From Akkermansia sp. (GTDB taxonomy: Bacteria; Verrucomicrobiota; Verrucomicrobiia; Verrucomicrobiales; Akkermansiaceae): a DNA stretch of 64,000 bases. A model generated the notes under the pieces. It did no database searches and was not told where the DNA came from. It was given only the letters and a program-made list of their open reading frames with translations. Both the position numbers and the translations under genes were made by a program. The stretch spans positions 1 through 64,000 of the forward strand of contig JAFQGD010000057.1 in NCBI GenBank assembly GCA_017398355.1, given 5' to 3'. Positions 29,701-38,318 of the stretch are shown piece after piece (position 1 is the stretch's first letter; every line of letters begins with the position of its first letter).

Positions 29701-30032
29701 TCATCGGCCTGGCCGCCAAGAATGCTATTTTGATGGTGGAATTCAGCAAGGAAGACCACGAAACAGGCACACCGATACGCCAAGCCGCTATCAACGGCGC
29801 AAGCCTGCGTTTCCGCGCTGTGCTTATGACGGCCATTTCCTTCATCTTCGGTGTGTTCCCCATGGTAGTCGCCACAGGTTCCGGCGCCGCCAGCCGGCAG
29901 GAAATCGGCATCACCACCTTCTTCGGCATGACGCTGGCCACCATCTTCGGCATTTTCATGGTGCCGGGTCTCTACGCAATCTTCGCCCGCATGCGCGACT
30001 GGACCGCCGCGAAAATCGGCCTGAAAAAATAG
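26754..30032 (+). CDS. RND multidrug efflux transporter (HAE1/AcrB family)
   Basis: Inner-membrane proton-driven pump, 1092 aa. The N-terminus ([18 protein letters not shown]) and the periplasmic start AISEYPE-like [15 protein letters not shown] are typical. The proton-relay residues are visible: Asp407-Asp408 in [13 protein letters not shown] (TM4) and Lys989 in [13 protein letters not shown] (equivalent of AcrB Lys940). It is about 40 residues longer than AcrB, mainly through a Lys/Ala-rich insertion near residue 565-595 ([13 protein letters not shown]) at the periplasmic entry of the second half. Paired with the tandem adaptor; no TolC-like outer-membrane factor is in the operon, so one must come from elsewhere. 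Substrate unknown. Confidence 0.95.
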   Translation: MFSQFFIYRPKFAFVISILMMLAGLLCISKMPISEYPEVSPPTVSVNMNYNGASAEELAQVVAAPVEEQLVGMDDLLYFYSSCANNGSYSLTLIFETGTNDDMAMINVSNAIKAVESKLPAEIKQNGYRIRKRSGDMLCFINFMCDENKMSVLDLSNWLRMNAKDRIGQVSGVSSVDIIPNRNYAMRIWMNTTRMSALNITPADIRKAIEAQNIQAAAGSVGSEDEQSYATFKVTATGRLKTAEEFGNIIVKRGEGGHVTKLKDIATIELGAERNSGYSRLNGKDAVGMIIHRNNEANALATVQAVQTMMKEIEATMPDGMEWQMGYDPTQAISATMEEIIITLGLALFLVVLVTFIFLQDWRATLIPSLAIPVSLLGAFVIMYALGYTINVLTMFGLILVIGSLVDDAIVVVENVMRLIQEEKLSPREATIKSMKQITGAIIATTLVTLAVYVPIAFYGGMVGVIYTQFSVTMCVALCISTFNALTLSPALCALILRPAGVKQSKLSEWMFKPFNWFMDVCRRIYLWGAGILVRNAWLTVLLLAAVLFGNYIYFSGSPSWWYDIFHSKEQPVAQAPARGKAPAKKSFDILDLIAPDAMNSSFIPTEDKGTLFVMITMEGTATAKQRTDKVLRQLEARMKNIPGIAAVTAQSGYSFASGSGESRAMMIILLDHWSKRTTPDLHVSAIAAKVNAACADIPEASIMAVTPPAIQGLGISGGISMVLQASGDTTPLDMGNMVKEIQARLQSHSDLVSLVRSEYNAENPQIRLEINREKAQSLNVPVNTIFSTLQSVMSSLYVNDFTLNGFNFKVMMQGATQDRRTAEDILNQMVRNEKGEMVPLSAVCSISHTVGPDSYGRFNQYMSADITVMAQPNVGSGQVMKLIEDTIAQINKEERAAGHDRQWMVSWKDLSYQERQNDGKVGILVGLAMLFAYLFLVAQYESWTTPVPVMLSVSVATLGALMGARLFGLTLSIYVQLGLLMLIGLAAKNAILMVEFSKEDHETGTPIRQAAINGASLRFRAVLMTAISFIFGVFPMVVATGSGAASRQEIGITTFFGMTLATIFGIFMVPGLYAIFARMRDWTAAKIGLKK

Positions 30033-30110
30033 CCGTTTCGCCGGCCAGGGCTGCCCTCTTTTTCAACACCAATACCACAGTCATATTCCCCTATTCCCCC
30101 CCAAAAAACG

Positions 30111-30347
30111 ATGAAAATTACCCCCGTTCTTCGTGCCAAGAAATCTCTGTTACCTGCCACACTTCTGCTGACCGGTAGCACCCTCATGGCTGGCTGCGAC
30201 CGCCACACACCCCCGGGTGATGTACCCTATACCGACAATGCTCAGACATCTGCAGATGATACACAGCAACTTATCGGTAAATATATAATCTCCCACCCGG
30301 AGCCACCCAAGCCAAAGCCCCAGTCTCCCCCCGCTACTGACGAATAA
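30111..30347 (+). CDS. Small lipoprotein coupled to a radical SAM enzyme
   Basis: A 78-aa protein with a lipoprotein signal peptide (LLPATLLLTGSTLMAGC, acylated Cys29) and a 50-residue mature part: an acidic, polar stretch containing DVPYTDNAQ, then LIGKYIISH and a Pro/Lys tail (PEPPKPKPQSPP). No family is recognised. Its TAA stop shares one base with the ATG of the downstream radical SAM/SPASM gene (TAATG), so the two are translationally coupled. That arrangement resembles small substrates next to radical SAM maturases. The single Tyr-Thr-Asp could suit an aromatic crosslink, but this is speculation. It lies 78 nt after the RND pump gene; a weak promoter (CATATT near 30082-30087) may serve it. 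Confidence 0.68.
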   Translation: MKITPVLRAKKSLLPATLLLTGSTLMAGCDRHTPPGDVPYTDNAQTSADDTQQLIGKYIISHPEPPKPKPQSPPATDE

Positions 30348-31459
30348 TGACCGGGCCACTCACCCTCACTCTTTGTCTTACGCACCAATGCAATTTGCGC
30401 TGCCGCTATTGCTATGCGGGGCGCAAGTACCGCAGCACCATGTCGCAAGCAACGCTGGAGCGAGCAGTCGACATCGCTTTGGATGAAGCGCAGCGCCTTG
30501 GACGGCATCTTGATATTTCCTTTTTTGGGGGCGAGCCTCTGCTGGAGTGGGAGCTTTTGCAATACGGCTGGCAGTATGCCACGCAAAAAGCAACCAACAG
30601 CAAGGTACGCCTCCGCTTCGGCCTCACCACTAACGGCACACTCCTCTCCCAAGAAAAATCAGCTTGGCTTGTTGAGCGCGATTTTCTGATTGGTCTGTCG
30701 CTTGATGGCTCTCCTGCCATGCACAACACGAACCGCTGCTTTGCCAACGGCAGCGGTAGCCATACACAAGCAAGCCGGGCTCTCAGGCACCTGCAGCAAT
30801 ATCCCTCTGCTCGCTTCAAAATTATCTGCGTAGTCGATCCGCACAATCACCTATACCTATGCGAGGGGGTGCGCTGGCTGCACCGTCACAAGGTCGGCAC
30901 CATCGGGCTCAATTTCGACTACTGGAGTCCGTGGTCGGATGCTCAGTTTGAGTCTCTTGCCCACCACATGCAACTTTTGGCCGACCAAGTTTTGGACTCA
31001 TACCGCGCCGGCACTCCCTGGCAAGTGGAATGCTTCGCGGATAAAATCCGTAGCTATATTGAGCAACCCCAACATTCCTGCAACCGCTGCCAACTAGGAG
31101 AACGCGAGCTGGCTGTATCGGTCGATGGGCACTTTTTCCCCTGCTCTCGGCTCGTAGGCGTGGGGGATGACCCCGCCATCACATTCGGAGATGTGCACAC
31201 AGGCATCAACCGAGCGCGGCAACAATTTATCATCGCCACACGTGGCAATGCCACACCGGAGTGCCGCTTGTGTGCACTGCGCTACCGCTGTATCAACTCC
31301 TGTGGTTGCAGCAATTTTGCATCGTCCGGGGCCATAAACCAAGTATCCCCTTTCCTTTGCAACCTTCAACAGCTCATCATACGGCTGGCCGATACCTTGG
31401 CAGAAACGCTCTACGCTGAGCGCAACCCTGCCTTCATGCAGCAATTTTACGGCCAATGA
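30347..31459 (+). CDS. Radical SAM/SPASM-domain protein (putative peptide maturase)
   Basis: A 370-aa radical S-adenosylmethionine enzyme. The [4Fe-4S]/SAM motif CxxxCxxC is Cys15, Cys19 and Cys22 in CNLRCRYC, followed by FFGGEPLLEWELL (SAM-binding GGEP). The C-terminus has a full SPASM pattern for two auxiliary clusters: CQLGERELAVSVDG..PC (CX12GX4C), CRLCALRYRCINSC (CX2CX5CX3C) and a last Cys in SPFLCN. SPASM proteins include sulfatase maturases and RiPP maturases. The N-terminus resembles the peptide-modifying branch more than classical anSME, but a sulfatase-maturase role cannot be excluded since no sulfatase is in view. The 1-nt overlap with the upstream lipoprotein makes that protein the natural candidate substrate. 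Confidence 0.87.
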   Translation: MTGPLTLTLCLTHQCNLRCRYCYAGRKYRSTMSQATLERAVDIALDEAQRLGRHLDISFFGGEPLLEWELLQYGWQYATQKATNSKVRLRFGLTTNGTLLSQEKSAWLVERDFLIGLSLDGSPAMHNTNRCFANGSGSHTQASRALRHLQQYPSARFKIICVVDPHNHLYLCEGVRWLHRHKVGTIGLNFDYWSPWSDAQFESLAHHMQLLADQVLDSYRAGTPWQVECFADKIRSYIEQPQHSCNRCQLGERELAVSVDGHFFPCSRLVGVGDDPAITFGDVHTGINRARQQFIIATRGNATPECRLCALRYRCINSCGCSNFASSGAINQVSPFLCNLQQLIIRLADTLAETLYAERNPAFMQQFYGQ

Positions 31460-31470
31460 CACCCCTCCGC

Positions 31471-34050
31471 TTAGGCTATCGTGCCTTCCGTCACGCCGAT
31501 GCGGTCAAGCAAATTGAGTTGCTGCATCAGAGCCTCCGGTTTGAGTCGCCCGCGCAGGAGGTCGCGGTAGAGGGAAATAAGCTGCGTTGTCTTCTCGGGT
31601 GATTCCTCCAGCAACTCCAAGCGGAAGCGCGAAAGGCCCCAGCGGCGCATCCCCTCCACATAGCGTGCAGCCGTCTGGGCCTGTCCATTGAACAAGGTAT
31701 TGCGGCAACCCTCATCACTGCGCAGATAGTGCATCGCATGGGTGCGGTCCATCACGCGCACGCGGTGGTGCTCGCATGGCTGTCCACAATCCTTGAAACT
31801 ATGCCCTCGGGAGAGGAAAGTGCAATACACGCAATGCTCCGTATGGAACATGGGGATATGCTGGTGCAGGGTGAGTTCCAGCTGCGGGCCGCAACCACTG
31901 CGCAGCATATCTGCCAACTGTGCAGCATTCAAATCATAGGAAACGGTGAGATATTTCAGGCCGAAGGCACGCCACTGCAACACACTCTCGGGGTTGGCTG
32001 TGTTGAGAGAGAAATCCCCCACTAGGGGCACCCCTTTATCCCGCCACCACAGGGCAGCACCCAAATTGCGTACCAACACACCATCCGGCTTGGCTGCCAC
32101 CAGATACTTGAAGTAACCGGCCTCATGCGGCTTCATGATGCGGAGCGTTGCCACCCACACTGCCACGCCGGGGTATTCGGCGCGGATTTGAGCCGCCACG
32201 GGTGCCAGTTGCTTCAAATCCTTAAAGTCAAGATACAAGCGCTTCACACCGGCGGCAGCGGCAGCAAGGGCTTGCTCCGGTTCACGGCACAGAACAGATA
32301 ACTTATACCCCTCTGCCGGAGCGGGTGCTGGGAATGCCCCCTGCCAGGCAGCCCACGCAGGAAGAGAGCCCCCGTCTCTTTCCTCCTTTTCTTGCGGGGT
32401 GGTAGCCAATTTCTCGACCAGTTCGCGACGCATGCGGTTCAGGATGGAAAGCGGCATCATGAGCCCCTCCTCCAGATCGAAACGACAATCGCCCAGCGTG
32501 TACCCCGTGCCGCCTAACCGTCCGAACTGAGCCAGCAGCACATCCGGCGTAAGCGGGCGGTTCTCCGCAGGCTCCAGCGGTTGCCCGCTTCCCACAACAA
32601 CCCCGCGGCATTCCGCCGTGAGCTGGCTTCCCATGCGCCCGCAGAAACGGATGGAAAGAGCGGTAGTGACCTCTGCACCGGCAACACGCGGGGCAAATTG
32701 GCACCAAGTGGCATGCAGCGCTTTGTCCAAAGCCGGGTCAGCCGTCTTCCACAAAAGATTTCCGGGGCGCACCTGCCGCCAATCAATGCGACTGGCCTTG
32801 CCATGGAAAAAGAGCTTCGCGCCCTGCACTTTCCAGATTCGCCCGCCCTGCTCATCGTTACGGTCTTGCCCCGCATCAATCACAAAACCATCTCCCGGTG
32901 CCAGAGGCATGGGTGGCAGGCCCTCCAGTTCCACCCATCCCTCGCCGGAGCGTGCTATGCGCCCGGCCAAAGCTCCGCGTTTCTTGCCAAAACGCCCATG
33001 GGTGAGCAAGGGGTGGTCTGTACCATCCAACCACCCCGTGGAAAACCCACGCGAAAACGCCATCTGCATGGCATATAAATCGGCCCGTTGACAGGCCGCC
33101 GAGGGAGCTTTTTGTGCCAAAGCTGCATCCAGAGCTCGGCGGTAGGCACGCGTGGTGGCGGCCACATATTCGGGGCTCTTCAAGCGCCCCTCAATTTTAA
33201 AACTCATCACACCGGCTGCCAGCAGCTCCGGCACACGCTCCAGCGCACACAAATCCTGCGGGGAAAACACATAGCGGCGCTCACCCAAATCGCGCATGCG
33301 TCCATCTACCTCCAAGCGGTAGGGCATGCGGCAGGCTTGGGCGCATTCCCCGCGATTTGCACTGCGCTGTCCCAAGCTCTCACTGGTCAGGCACTGCCCG
33401 GAGTATGCCACACACAAAGCCCCGTGGCAAAACACCTCGATAGGCTTGCTCGTAGCCTTCGCGCAGGCCTCAATCTCTCGCAGCGAAAGCTCACGCGACA
33501 ACACTATTTGCTGCGGGTCGAACATCTCATCCACCAAGCGAACCGCCTCGGGGGAAGACACCGTCATCTGCGTGGAGATGTGCAGCTCTATCTTCCAACG
33601 CCCCTCGCGGCGGTAGCGGGATATGATGCCGGACAAGCCGATATCCTGCACAATCACGCCATCCACCCCTGCAGCATCCAACGCATCCACATATTCCAAT
33701 GCTTCCCCCATTTCTGCCGGGAAGATGAGGACATTCATCGTCACATACGCTCGCACACCGTAGCTATGCAAAAAGGGGACCAGCACCCCTAAATCGGCTC
33801 GCGTAAAGTTATCCGCTCTCATGCGGGCATTAAACTGATCCAAGCCAAAATAAACCGCGTCCGCCCCATTGGCTACGGCGGCTCGTACACAATCCCAATT
33901 CCCTGCTGGCGCTAATATCTCCGGTTTCCGCTCTGGCATCTCCCCCTTATTTTCCACCATTTTCCCCTTCAAGGCAAGCCTTATCGCCTCCATGCCTGCC
34001 ATATTTTTCACAATGGCAAAGCAGCACATCTCAGGAGTCTTGATTTTCAT
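31471..34050 (-). CDS. U32 family protein, RlhA-like with extra C-terminal U32 region, 859 aa
   Basis: U32 'peptidases' are now known mainly for RNA hydroxylation (RlhA on 23S rRNA, TrhP on tRNA). The N-terminal domain begins PEILAPAGNWD and carries the signature EVFCHGALCVAYSGQC and GECAQACRMPY, whose four cysteines bind an Fe-S cluster. A middle region matches the DUF3656-type extension of RlhA. Beyond about residue 590 a second U32-like part has its own cysteine set (HCVYCTFLSRG, DCGQPCEHH). E. coli RlhA is about 650 aa, so this is a longer, double-U32 architecture. Start is uncertain: internal ATG codons at residues 20, 31 and 38 would all keep the domain. It converges on the radical SAM gene with an 11-nt gap. 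Confidence 0.83.
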   Translation of the reverse strand: MKIKTPEMCCFAIVKNMAGMEAIRLALKGKMVENKGEMPERKPEILAPAGNWDCVRAAVANGADAVYFGLDQFNARMRADNFTRADLGVLVPFLHSYGVRAYVTMNVLIFPAEMGEALEYVDALDAAGVDGVIVQDIGLSGIISRYRREGRWKIELHISTQMTVSSPEAVRLVDEMFDPQQIVLSRELSLREIEACAKATSKPIEVFCHGALCVAYSGQCLTSESLGQRSANRGECAQACRMPYRLEVDGRMRDLGERRYVFSPQDLCALERVPELLAAGVMSFKIEGRLKSPEYVAATTRAYRRALDAALAQKAPSAACQRADLYAMQMAFSRGFSTGWLDGTDHPLLTHGRFGKKRGALAGRIARSGEGWVELEGLPPMPLAPGDGFVIDAGQDRNDEQGGRIWKVQGAKLFFHGKASRIDWRQVRPGNLLWKTADPALDKALHATWCQFAPRVAGAEVTTALSIRFCGRMGSQLTAECRGVVVGSGQPLEPAENRPLTPDVLLAQFGRLGGTGYTLGDCRFDLEEGLMMPLSILNRMRRELVEKLATTPQEKEERDGGSLPAWAAWQGAFPAPAPAEGYKLSVLCREPEQALAAAAAGVKRLYLDFKDLKQLAPVAAQIRAEYPGVAVWVATLRIMKPHEAGYFKYLVAAKPDGVLVRNLGAALWWRDKGVPLVGDFSLNTANPESVLQWRAFGLKYLTVSYDLNAAQLADMLRSGCGPQLELTLHQHIPMFHTEHCVYCTFLSRGHSFKDCGQPCEHHRVRVMDRTHAMHYLRSDEGCRNTLFNGQAQTAARYVEGMRRWGLSRFRLELLEESPEKTTQLISLYRDLLRGRLKPEALMQQLNLLDRIGVTEGTIA

Positions 34051-34097
34051 CGTTTCGTATGATAATAGAATGCTACCGCAGCAAAAAAGAATCCATC
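34051..34097. promoter_or_regulatory. Short divergent promoter region
   Basis: Only 47 nt separate the U32 gene from the divergent membrane-protein gene. TATTAT (minus, before the U32 ATG) and TAGAAT (plus, 34066-34071) are candidate -10 boxes that overlap; -35 boxes are weak. Confidence 0.35.
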
Positions 34098-34520
34098 ATG
34101 AAAAGCTTTTATAACAGGCTCAAAGGCAAAGGACTCCTCTTCTCCTATCTTTGCCGGGTATTCACGGCGGGAATGGAGATGTTGTTCATGGGAACCCTCA
34201 GTTATTGTTGGAGTAGCGGAATGCTGAGTTGGCCGCAAATTGAGGTATTGCGAGAGGGGCAAACAGTGGAAACACCCGCCTTTTTTGTCCTGATAGGGAT
34301 ATGCACCATCGTGCTCCTGTGGAAAGAGTATAAAAAAGGCCAGCTCTTTTACGCAAAAGAAATCGCAGAAGTGTGCATAGCCGGCGTTTGGGTAACGGTT
34401 CATGCAGCTGGAGCCATGAGCACACCCGCAGGCTTGCACGCAGACATAGCGTTTTATGGGCTTATTCTGGGTCTTAATCTCATGGCCTTGTTGTCCCTTA
34501 TTCGCAAACAGGTCTCTTAA
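34098..34520 (+). CDS. Hypothetical four-helix membrane protein, 140 aa
   Basis: No family recognised. Four hydrophobic segments are visible: around SYLCRVFTAGMEMLFMGTLSYCW, FFVLIGICTIVLLW, VCIAGVWVTVHAAGAM and IAFYGLILGLNLMALLSLI, joined by short loops, ending in a basic RKQVS. It is probably an inner-membrane protein. The ATG at 34098 (MKSFYNRLKGKG) is preferred to the frame start at 34059, which overlaps the promoter region. It stands alone between divergent and convergent neighbours. Confidence 0.62.
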   Translation: MKSFYNRLKGKGLLFSYLCRVFTAGMEMLFMGTLSYCWSSGMLSWPQIEVLREGQTVETPAFFVLIGICTIVLLWKEYKKGQLFYAKEIAEVCIAGVWVTVHAAGAMSTPAGLHADIAFYGLILGLNLMALLSLIRKQVS

Positions 34521-34554
34521 CGCCCTCCTAAACGGCAGGCCCATTTTAGCACTT

Positions 34555-34592
34555 TATCGGCTAATTATCGACCAAATTAGCCGATAATTAGC
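34555..34592. repeat. Nested inverted repeats between convergent genes
   Basis: Two mutually exclusive perfect hairpins overlap: TATCGGCTAATT/AATTAGCCGATA (34555-34566 with 34575-34586, 8-nt loop) and GCTAATTATCG/CGATAATTAGC (34560-34570 with 34582-34592). It may act as a bidirectional transcript end, although T-tracts are short. Confidence 0.6.
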
Positions 34593-34593
34593 A

Positions 34594-35436
34594 TCATCTC
34601 AGGGGCCAGTCGAGGTGGAGGGCACGGGTGCGCGCATCATGCAGCTCGATGAGGGGATGCCGAAGCGGCTCGCCCACCGTTTCAATGAAGCGGCATACGG
34701 CATAGGAAGCGGATGCAGCGGCGTATTCCGCAATCCACTGCAGCGTCTCGGGGCTTTGGGCGGCAGCGGAGCACGCAGGGCGGGGATAGCGCGGCATGCC
34801 CACTTTGGAGGGCTTGGGCGTAAGGCGCGCTCGCCAGCATTGTTGCTTGGCGCAGAGGTGCGCGTAGAGTTCATCGGCGTGCAACTGCTCAAAAATCACC
34901 TGCATGCGGTGGGAATCCGGTTGCAAGCCGGGTTCCAGCGCAAGAATGCGCCAACCTCTGGAGGTGCGGTACACGCGGGCACCGCGCAGAGCGCCATCAC
35001 CCACGAGCCGGTGCAGTTTTTCCAGAAGGCAGGCTTCGGGTGCGGTATCTTGCCCCAGCAAACGGCGCAGCCAATCGAAGGGGCGGGGAGGTATGCGGTC
35101 TACATCAATGAAGCATAATTCGGTAGAGTTGAGCACCTCTGCCCCGTAGCGGTTGCGGGTGATGATGTTGGTGGCATCCAACTGTTCCACCACGGGCTCG
35201 GGCATGAGGACCGCGTATTCCCCTTCCTCCCCTGCGTCCAGCTTCTGCCATGCGCTCCGCATCTTCTCCAGCATGGCCGCGCTGCACCCACTTTCCAAAA
35301 AACGCCGCATCAGTTCCGCCTTGGCTTCCCATTTAGCGCGTGCATCCGTCTCCGACTCCCACGACACCCCGCGTAAACGGTATATCCTGCCGTCAATGTT
35401 GCACTCTGTACTATACCAATAAGGTGGAATCTTCAT
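34594..35436 (-). CDS. Conserved protein of unknown function, 280 aa
   Basis: Not assigned to a named family. It opens [11 protein letters not shown] and contains [31 protein letters not shown] followed later by [18 protein letters not shown] recall similar uncharacterised proteins in Pseudomonadota that share IPxYW at the start, an ITRNxYGAxVLN block and an FxDVD/RVYRTxxGxRxL core. The acidic FIDVD and the basic RTSRGWR could be a nucleotide- or nucleic-acid-handling site reminiscent of primase-like folds, which is inference only. No signal peptide. The upstream frame extension to 35481 is rejected because the promoter -10 lies at 35447-35452. Confidence 0.62.
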   Translation of the reverse strand: MKIPPYWYSTECNIDGRIYRLRGVSWESETDARAKWEAKAELMRRFLESGCSAAMLEKMRSAWQKLDAGEEGEYAVLMPEPVVEQLDATNIITRNRYGAEVLNSTELCFIDVDRIPPRPFDWLRRLLGQDTAPEACLLEKLHRLVGDGALRGARVYRTSRGWRILALEPGLQPDSHRMQVIFEQLHADELYAHLCAKQQCWRARLTPKPSKVGMPRYPRPACSAAAQSPETLQWIAEYAAASASYAVCRFIETVGEPLRHPLIELHDARTRALHLDWPLR

Positions 35437-35446
35437 GCCGTAGCCG

Positions 35447-35475
35447 AGCCTAGCAGCTACTCCGGGCAAGGTCAA
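35447..35475 (-). promoter_or_regulatory. Near-leaderless promoter of the 280-aa protein gene
   Basis: On the minus strand TTGACC (35470-35475), a 17-bp spacer and TAGGCT (35447-35452) predict a leader of about 4 nt. Confidence 0.6.
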
Positions 35476-35537
35476 CCGCAAAAAGCACCCCTACCTGTTC
35501 CAAAGAGCATTTTTTGCTGGCAAAAAGCCGGCATAAG

Positions 35538-35546
35538 TGGTACAAC
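35538..35546 (+). promoter_or_regulatory. Extended -10 element before fumarase
   Basis: TGGTACAAC (35538-35546) is a TGn-extended -10; predicted start near 35553, about 4 nt before the ATG. No good -35. Confidence 0.4.
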
Positions 35547-35556
35547 TAACGGCGTT

Positions 35557-37206
35557 ATGGCAACACCTCCCTTTGTGTATCAGGAAATGTTCCCCATGGG
35601 GGAAGATACGACTAAGTACCGTCTTATTACCAAGGATTACGTCAGCGTGAGCGAGTTTGAAGGCAAGCCCATACTGAAAGTAGAGCCGGAGGGGCTCCGC
35701 CTGCTGGCCGAAACCGCTTGGCATGATGTAGCTTTCTACCTGCGCCCGGAGCACTTGCAGATGGTGCGAGATATTCTGGATGACCCGGAAGCCTCCGAGA
35801 ACGATAAGAGTGTGGCGCTGACCATGCTGCGCAACGCCGAGGTGGCCGCCTTGGGCGTGCTGCCCCTGTGCCAAGACACCGGCACGGCTATCTGCGTAGG
35901 CAAGAAGGGGCAACAGGTGTGGACAGGCTACAACGACGCCGAGTACATCTCCCGCGGCGCGTACGATTGCTACACCAAAAATAACCTGCGCTACTCCCAG
36001 AATGTGGCGCTGGATATGTACAAGGAAATCAACACCGGCACCAACCTGCCCGCCCAGATTGATCTCTTTGCCACCGACCACGGCATGGATTACTCTTTCC
36101 TCTTCATCGCCAAGGGTGGCGGCTCTGCCAACAAGACTTATCTGTACCAGGAGACGAAGGCTCTGCTCAACCCCACCTCCCTCAAGAAGTTCATGGTGGA
36201 GAAGATGAGCACCCTCGGCACCGCTGCCTGCCCGCCCTACCATGTGGCCTTTGTAGTGGGTGGCACCAGTGCTGAAATCTGTCTCAAAACCGTGAAGCTG
36301 GCCTCCACCAAATACTACGACAGCCTGCCCACCAGCGGCAACGAACACGGCCGGGCTTTCCGCGATGTAGAGCTGGAAAACGAGCTCAAGAAGGAAGCGG
36401 AGAAGCTGGGCTTGGGTGCTCAGTTTGGCGGCAAAGCCTTTGCACTGGATGTACGTGTGGTACGTCTGCCCCGCCACGGTGCTTCCTGCCCGGTGGCACT
36501 GGGTGTATCCTGCTCTGCAGACCGCAATGCCAAGGCCAAGATTACGCCCGAGGGTATCTTCATCGAAGAACTGGAATACGACCCCGGCAAATACATCCCC
36601 GCCGAGCTGCGCGAAACAAAGAGCGCCGGCGTGCCCATTGATTTGGACCGCCCCATGAAGGAAGTGCTGGCCGAGCTCACCAAGTACCCCGTCAAGACCC
36701 GTCTCTCTCTGAGTGGCACCATCATCGTAGGCCGCGATATTGCCCACGCCAAGCTCAAGGAGCTGATTGATGCCGGCAAGGATCTGCCCCAGTATGTGAA
36801 AGACCACCCCATCTACTACGCAGGCCCCGCCAAGACGCCCGAGGGCTATCCCTCCGGTTCTTTTGGCCCCACCACGGCAGGCCGCATGGACTCCTATGTA
36901 GACCTTTTCCAGAGCCACGGTGGCAGCATGATTATGATTGCCAAGGGCAACCGCGCCCAATGCGTGACAGATGCCTGCCAGAAGTACGGTGGCTTCTACC
37001 TCGGTTCCATCGGTGGTGTGGCGGCAGACCTCGCGAAGAACTGCATCACCTCCATCGAGTGTATCGAGTACCCCGAGCTGGGCATGGAGGCCATCTGGAA
37101 GATTACCGTGAAGGACTTCCCCGCCTACATTCTGGTGGATGACAAGGGCAACGACTTCTTTGCCGATATCCGCGCCGGATGGGCCTGCCCCGGTTGCGCC
37201 CACTAA
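35557..37206 (+). CDS. Fumarate hydratase, class I ([4Fe-4S])
   Basis: Hydrates fumarate to malate in the TCA cycle. The 549-aa single chain is the FumA/FumB type, with the iron-sulfur N-terminal domain ([10 protein letters not shown] with a cluster cysteine; the others are likely in AACPPYH and SCSAD) and the C-terminal beta domain ([47 protein letters not shown]). Length and motif order match E. coli FumA (548 aa). Oxygen-sensitive fumarase fits an anaerobic or microaerophilic lifestyle. It has its own promoter and strong terminator. Confidence 0.96.
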   Translation: MATPPFVYQEMFPMGEDTTKYRLITKDYVSVSEFEGKPILKVEPEGLRLLAETAWHDVAFYLRPEHLQMVRDILDDPEASENDKSVALTMLRNAEVAALGVLPLCQDTGTAICVGKKGQQVWTGYNDAEYISRGAYDCYTKNNLRYSQNVALDMYKEINTGTNLPAQIDLFATDHGMDYSFLFIAKGGGSANKTYLYQETKALLNPTSLKKFMVEKMSTLGTAACPPYHVAFVVGGTSAEICLKTVKLASTKYYDSLPTSGNEHGRAFRDVELENELKKEAEKLGLGAQFGGKAFALDVRVVRLPRHGASCPVALGVSCSADRNAKAKITPEGIFIEELEYDPGKYIPAELRETKSAGVPIDLDRPMKEVLAELTKYPVKTRLSLSGTIIVGRDIAHAKLKELIDAGKDLPQYVKDHPIYYAGPAKTPEGYPSGSFGPTTAGRMDSYVDLFQSHGGSMIMIAKGNRAQCVTDACQKYGGFYLGSIGGVAADLAKNCITSIECIEYPELGMEAIWKITVKDFPAYILVDDKGNDFFADIRAGWACPGCAH

Positions 37207-37221
37207 AGCCCCATTCTTTCC

Positions 37222-37252
37222 AGCCCCGTTGCTCCGGCAACGGGGCTTTTTT
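37222..37252 (+). terminator. Rho-independent terminator of the fumarase gene
   Basis: A perfect 11-bp stem AGCCCCGTTGC/GCAACGGGGCT with a TCCG loop is followed by TTTTT. Confidence 0.95.
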
Positions 37253-37314
37253 CTTACAGAAATCAGATTGGGCTCTTTTGGTGGAAAATGCCGTTTATTT
37301 TCAGCATTAAAACA

Positions 37315-37343
37315 TTGACAAAGTCGCATTAAGGAACTAAACT
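37315..37343 (+). promoter_or_regulatory. Promoter of the cdsA operon
   Basis: TTGACA (37315-37320), a 17-bp spacer and TAAACT (37338-37343) predict a leader of about 23 nt. Confidence 0.75.
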
Positions 37344-37372
37344 AGGCGCGTAACGCAAGCCACACATAAGAC

Positions 37373-38299
37373 ATGACCCCAAAAGTAAAAACATTTCTTG
37401 AGCGCGGATTGAGCACCATCATTCTCTTGGGCCTCTTGTGGGGGACAATCTGTTGGAACACCCCTATGGGCTATGCCATTTTGGTGTGCGTGCTGTGCAA
37501 CCTGACCAGCTATGAGTGGTTCAACATGCTGCGCGAACGCGGGCGTGCTGCCAACCGCAAACTGGCTTTAGCAGCCGGCTTGGTGTACCCGTGGCTCATG
37601 GCGGCAGGGATGCTGATATTCACAGACCAATCAGAGCCACTTGTCATAGCCGGCGCGGATGGTCCCATGTCCTTGTTTGTAGTGTTTGACTTCACCGCCA
37701 CAGCACTTTCCCTGTTGGTTCTCTATGTGCTGGTTGCCTTTTTCTGCGAGTTGTACCGCATGGATTACAAGGGGAGTGATGGCAGCACGGCATTGAGCAG
37801 CATAGGCATTACCATCCTTTCCTTTGTGTACCCGGTGTGGCTCTTTGCATTTGCCTTGGGTACACTGGACGCCCCCGAAAGTATCTGGAATCTGCTGTGG
37901 TTGGTGCTCGTCACCAAGATGAGCGATATCTGGGCTTATGTGAGCGGCGTGTTGCTGGGTGGCAAGTTTATCAAGCGCAAGTTCAGCCCGGTCGTTTCTC
38001 CTAAGAAAACATGGGAAGGCATCATCGGTTCATTTATCATCACCTCGATTTGCGCTTGGTACATGAGAGGACTCACGGATTTTGAGTTTGCACTCACTCC
38101 GCTCGTCTTCTTCTGCGTTCTCATGCCCTGCATCTTCATTCTGAGCGTAGCGGGGGATTTGGCAGGCTCCCTGATCAAGCGTGGCTTGGCTGTAAAGGAT
38201 AGCGGCTCCCTGTTGCCGGGTATTGGGGGTATCTTTGATTTGATAGATTCCCCGGCATTCACCGTATCATTCTTCGTAGCCGTGCTGGCTATACTCTGA
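37373..38299 (+). CDS. cdsA: Phosphatidate cytidylyltransferase with variant signature
   Basis: Makes CDP-diacylglycerol from phosphatidate and CTP, the entry to membrane phospholipids. The 308-aa protein has about seven to eight membrane segments. The family region is present: VSPKKTWEGIIGS, AGDLAGSLIKR, and LAVKDSGSLLPGIGGIFDLIDS. In the canonical signature this last part reads PGHGG..DR.D; here His is Ile and Arg is Leu, while both Asp residues and the GG pair are kept. I believe other Verrucomicrobiota/Planctomycetes enzymes vary here too, but cannot check. It heads a cluster with a lipid-kinase-like gene 19 nt downstream, consistent with a role in phospholipid turnover. Confidence 0.88.
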   Translation: MTPKVKTFLERGLSTIILLGLLWGTICWNTPMGYAILVCVLCNLTSYEWFNMLRERGRAANRKLALAAGLVYPWLMAAGMLIFTDQSEPLVIAGADGPMSLFVVFDFTATALSLLVLYVLVAFFCELYRMDYKGSDGSTALSSIGITILSFVYPVWLFAFALGTLDAPESIWNLLWLVLVTKMSDIWAYVSGVLLGGKFIKRKFSPVVSPKKTWEGIIGSFIITSICAWYMRGLTDFEFALTPLVFFCVLMPCIFILSVAGDLAGSLIKRGLAVKDSGSLLPGIGGIFDLIDSPAFTVSFFVAVLAIL

Positions 38300-38318
38300 T
38301 ACCCCCTTTTCATTTTCC

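Noticed and set aside
30111-31459. Calling the radical SAM protein an anaerobic sulfatase maturase
   Set aside because: No sulfatase is nearby and the N-terminal region resembles peptide maturases more; kept only as an alternative.
35491-37329. A 612-residue open frame on the minus strand
   Set aside because: It covers fumarase in antisense; His/Gly/Val-rich nonsense composition is typical of a shadow frame.
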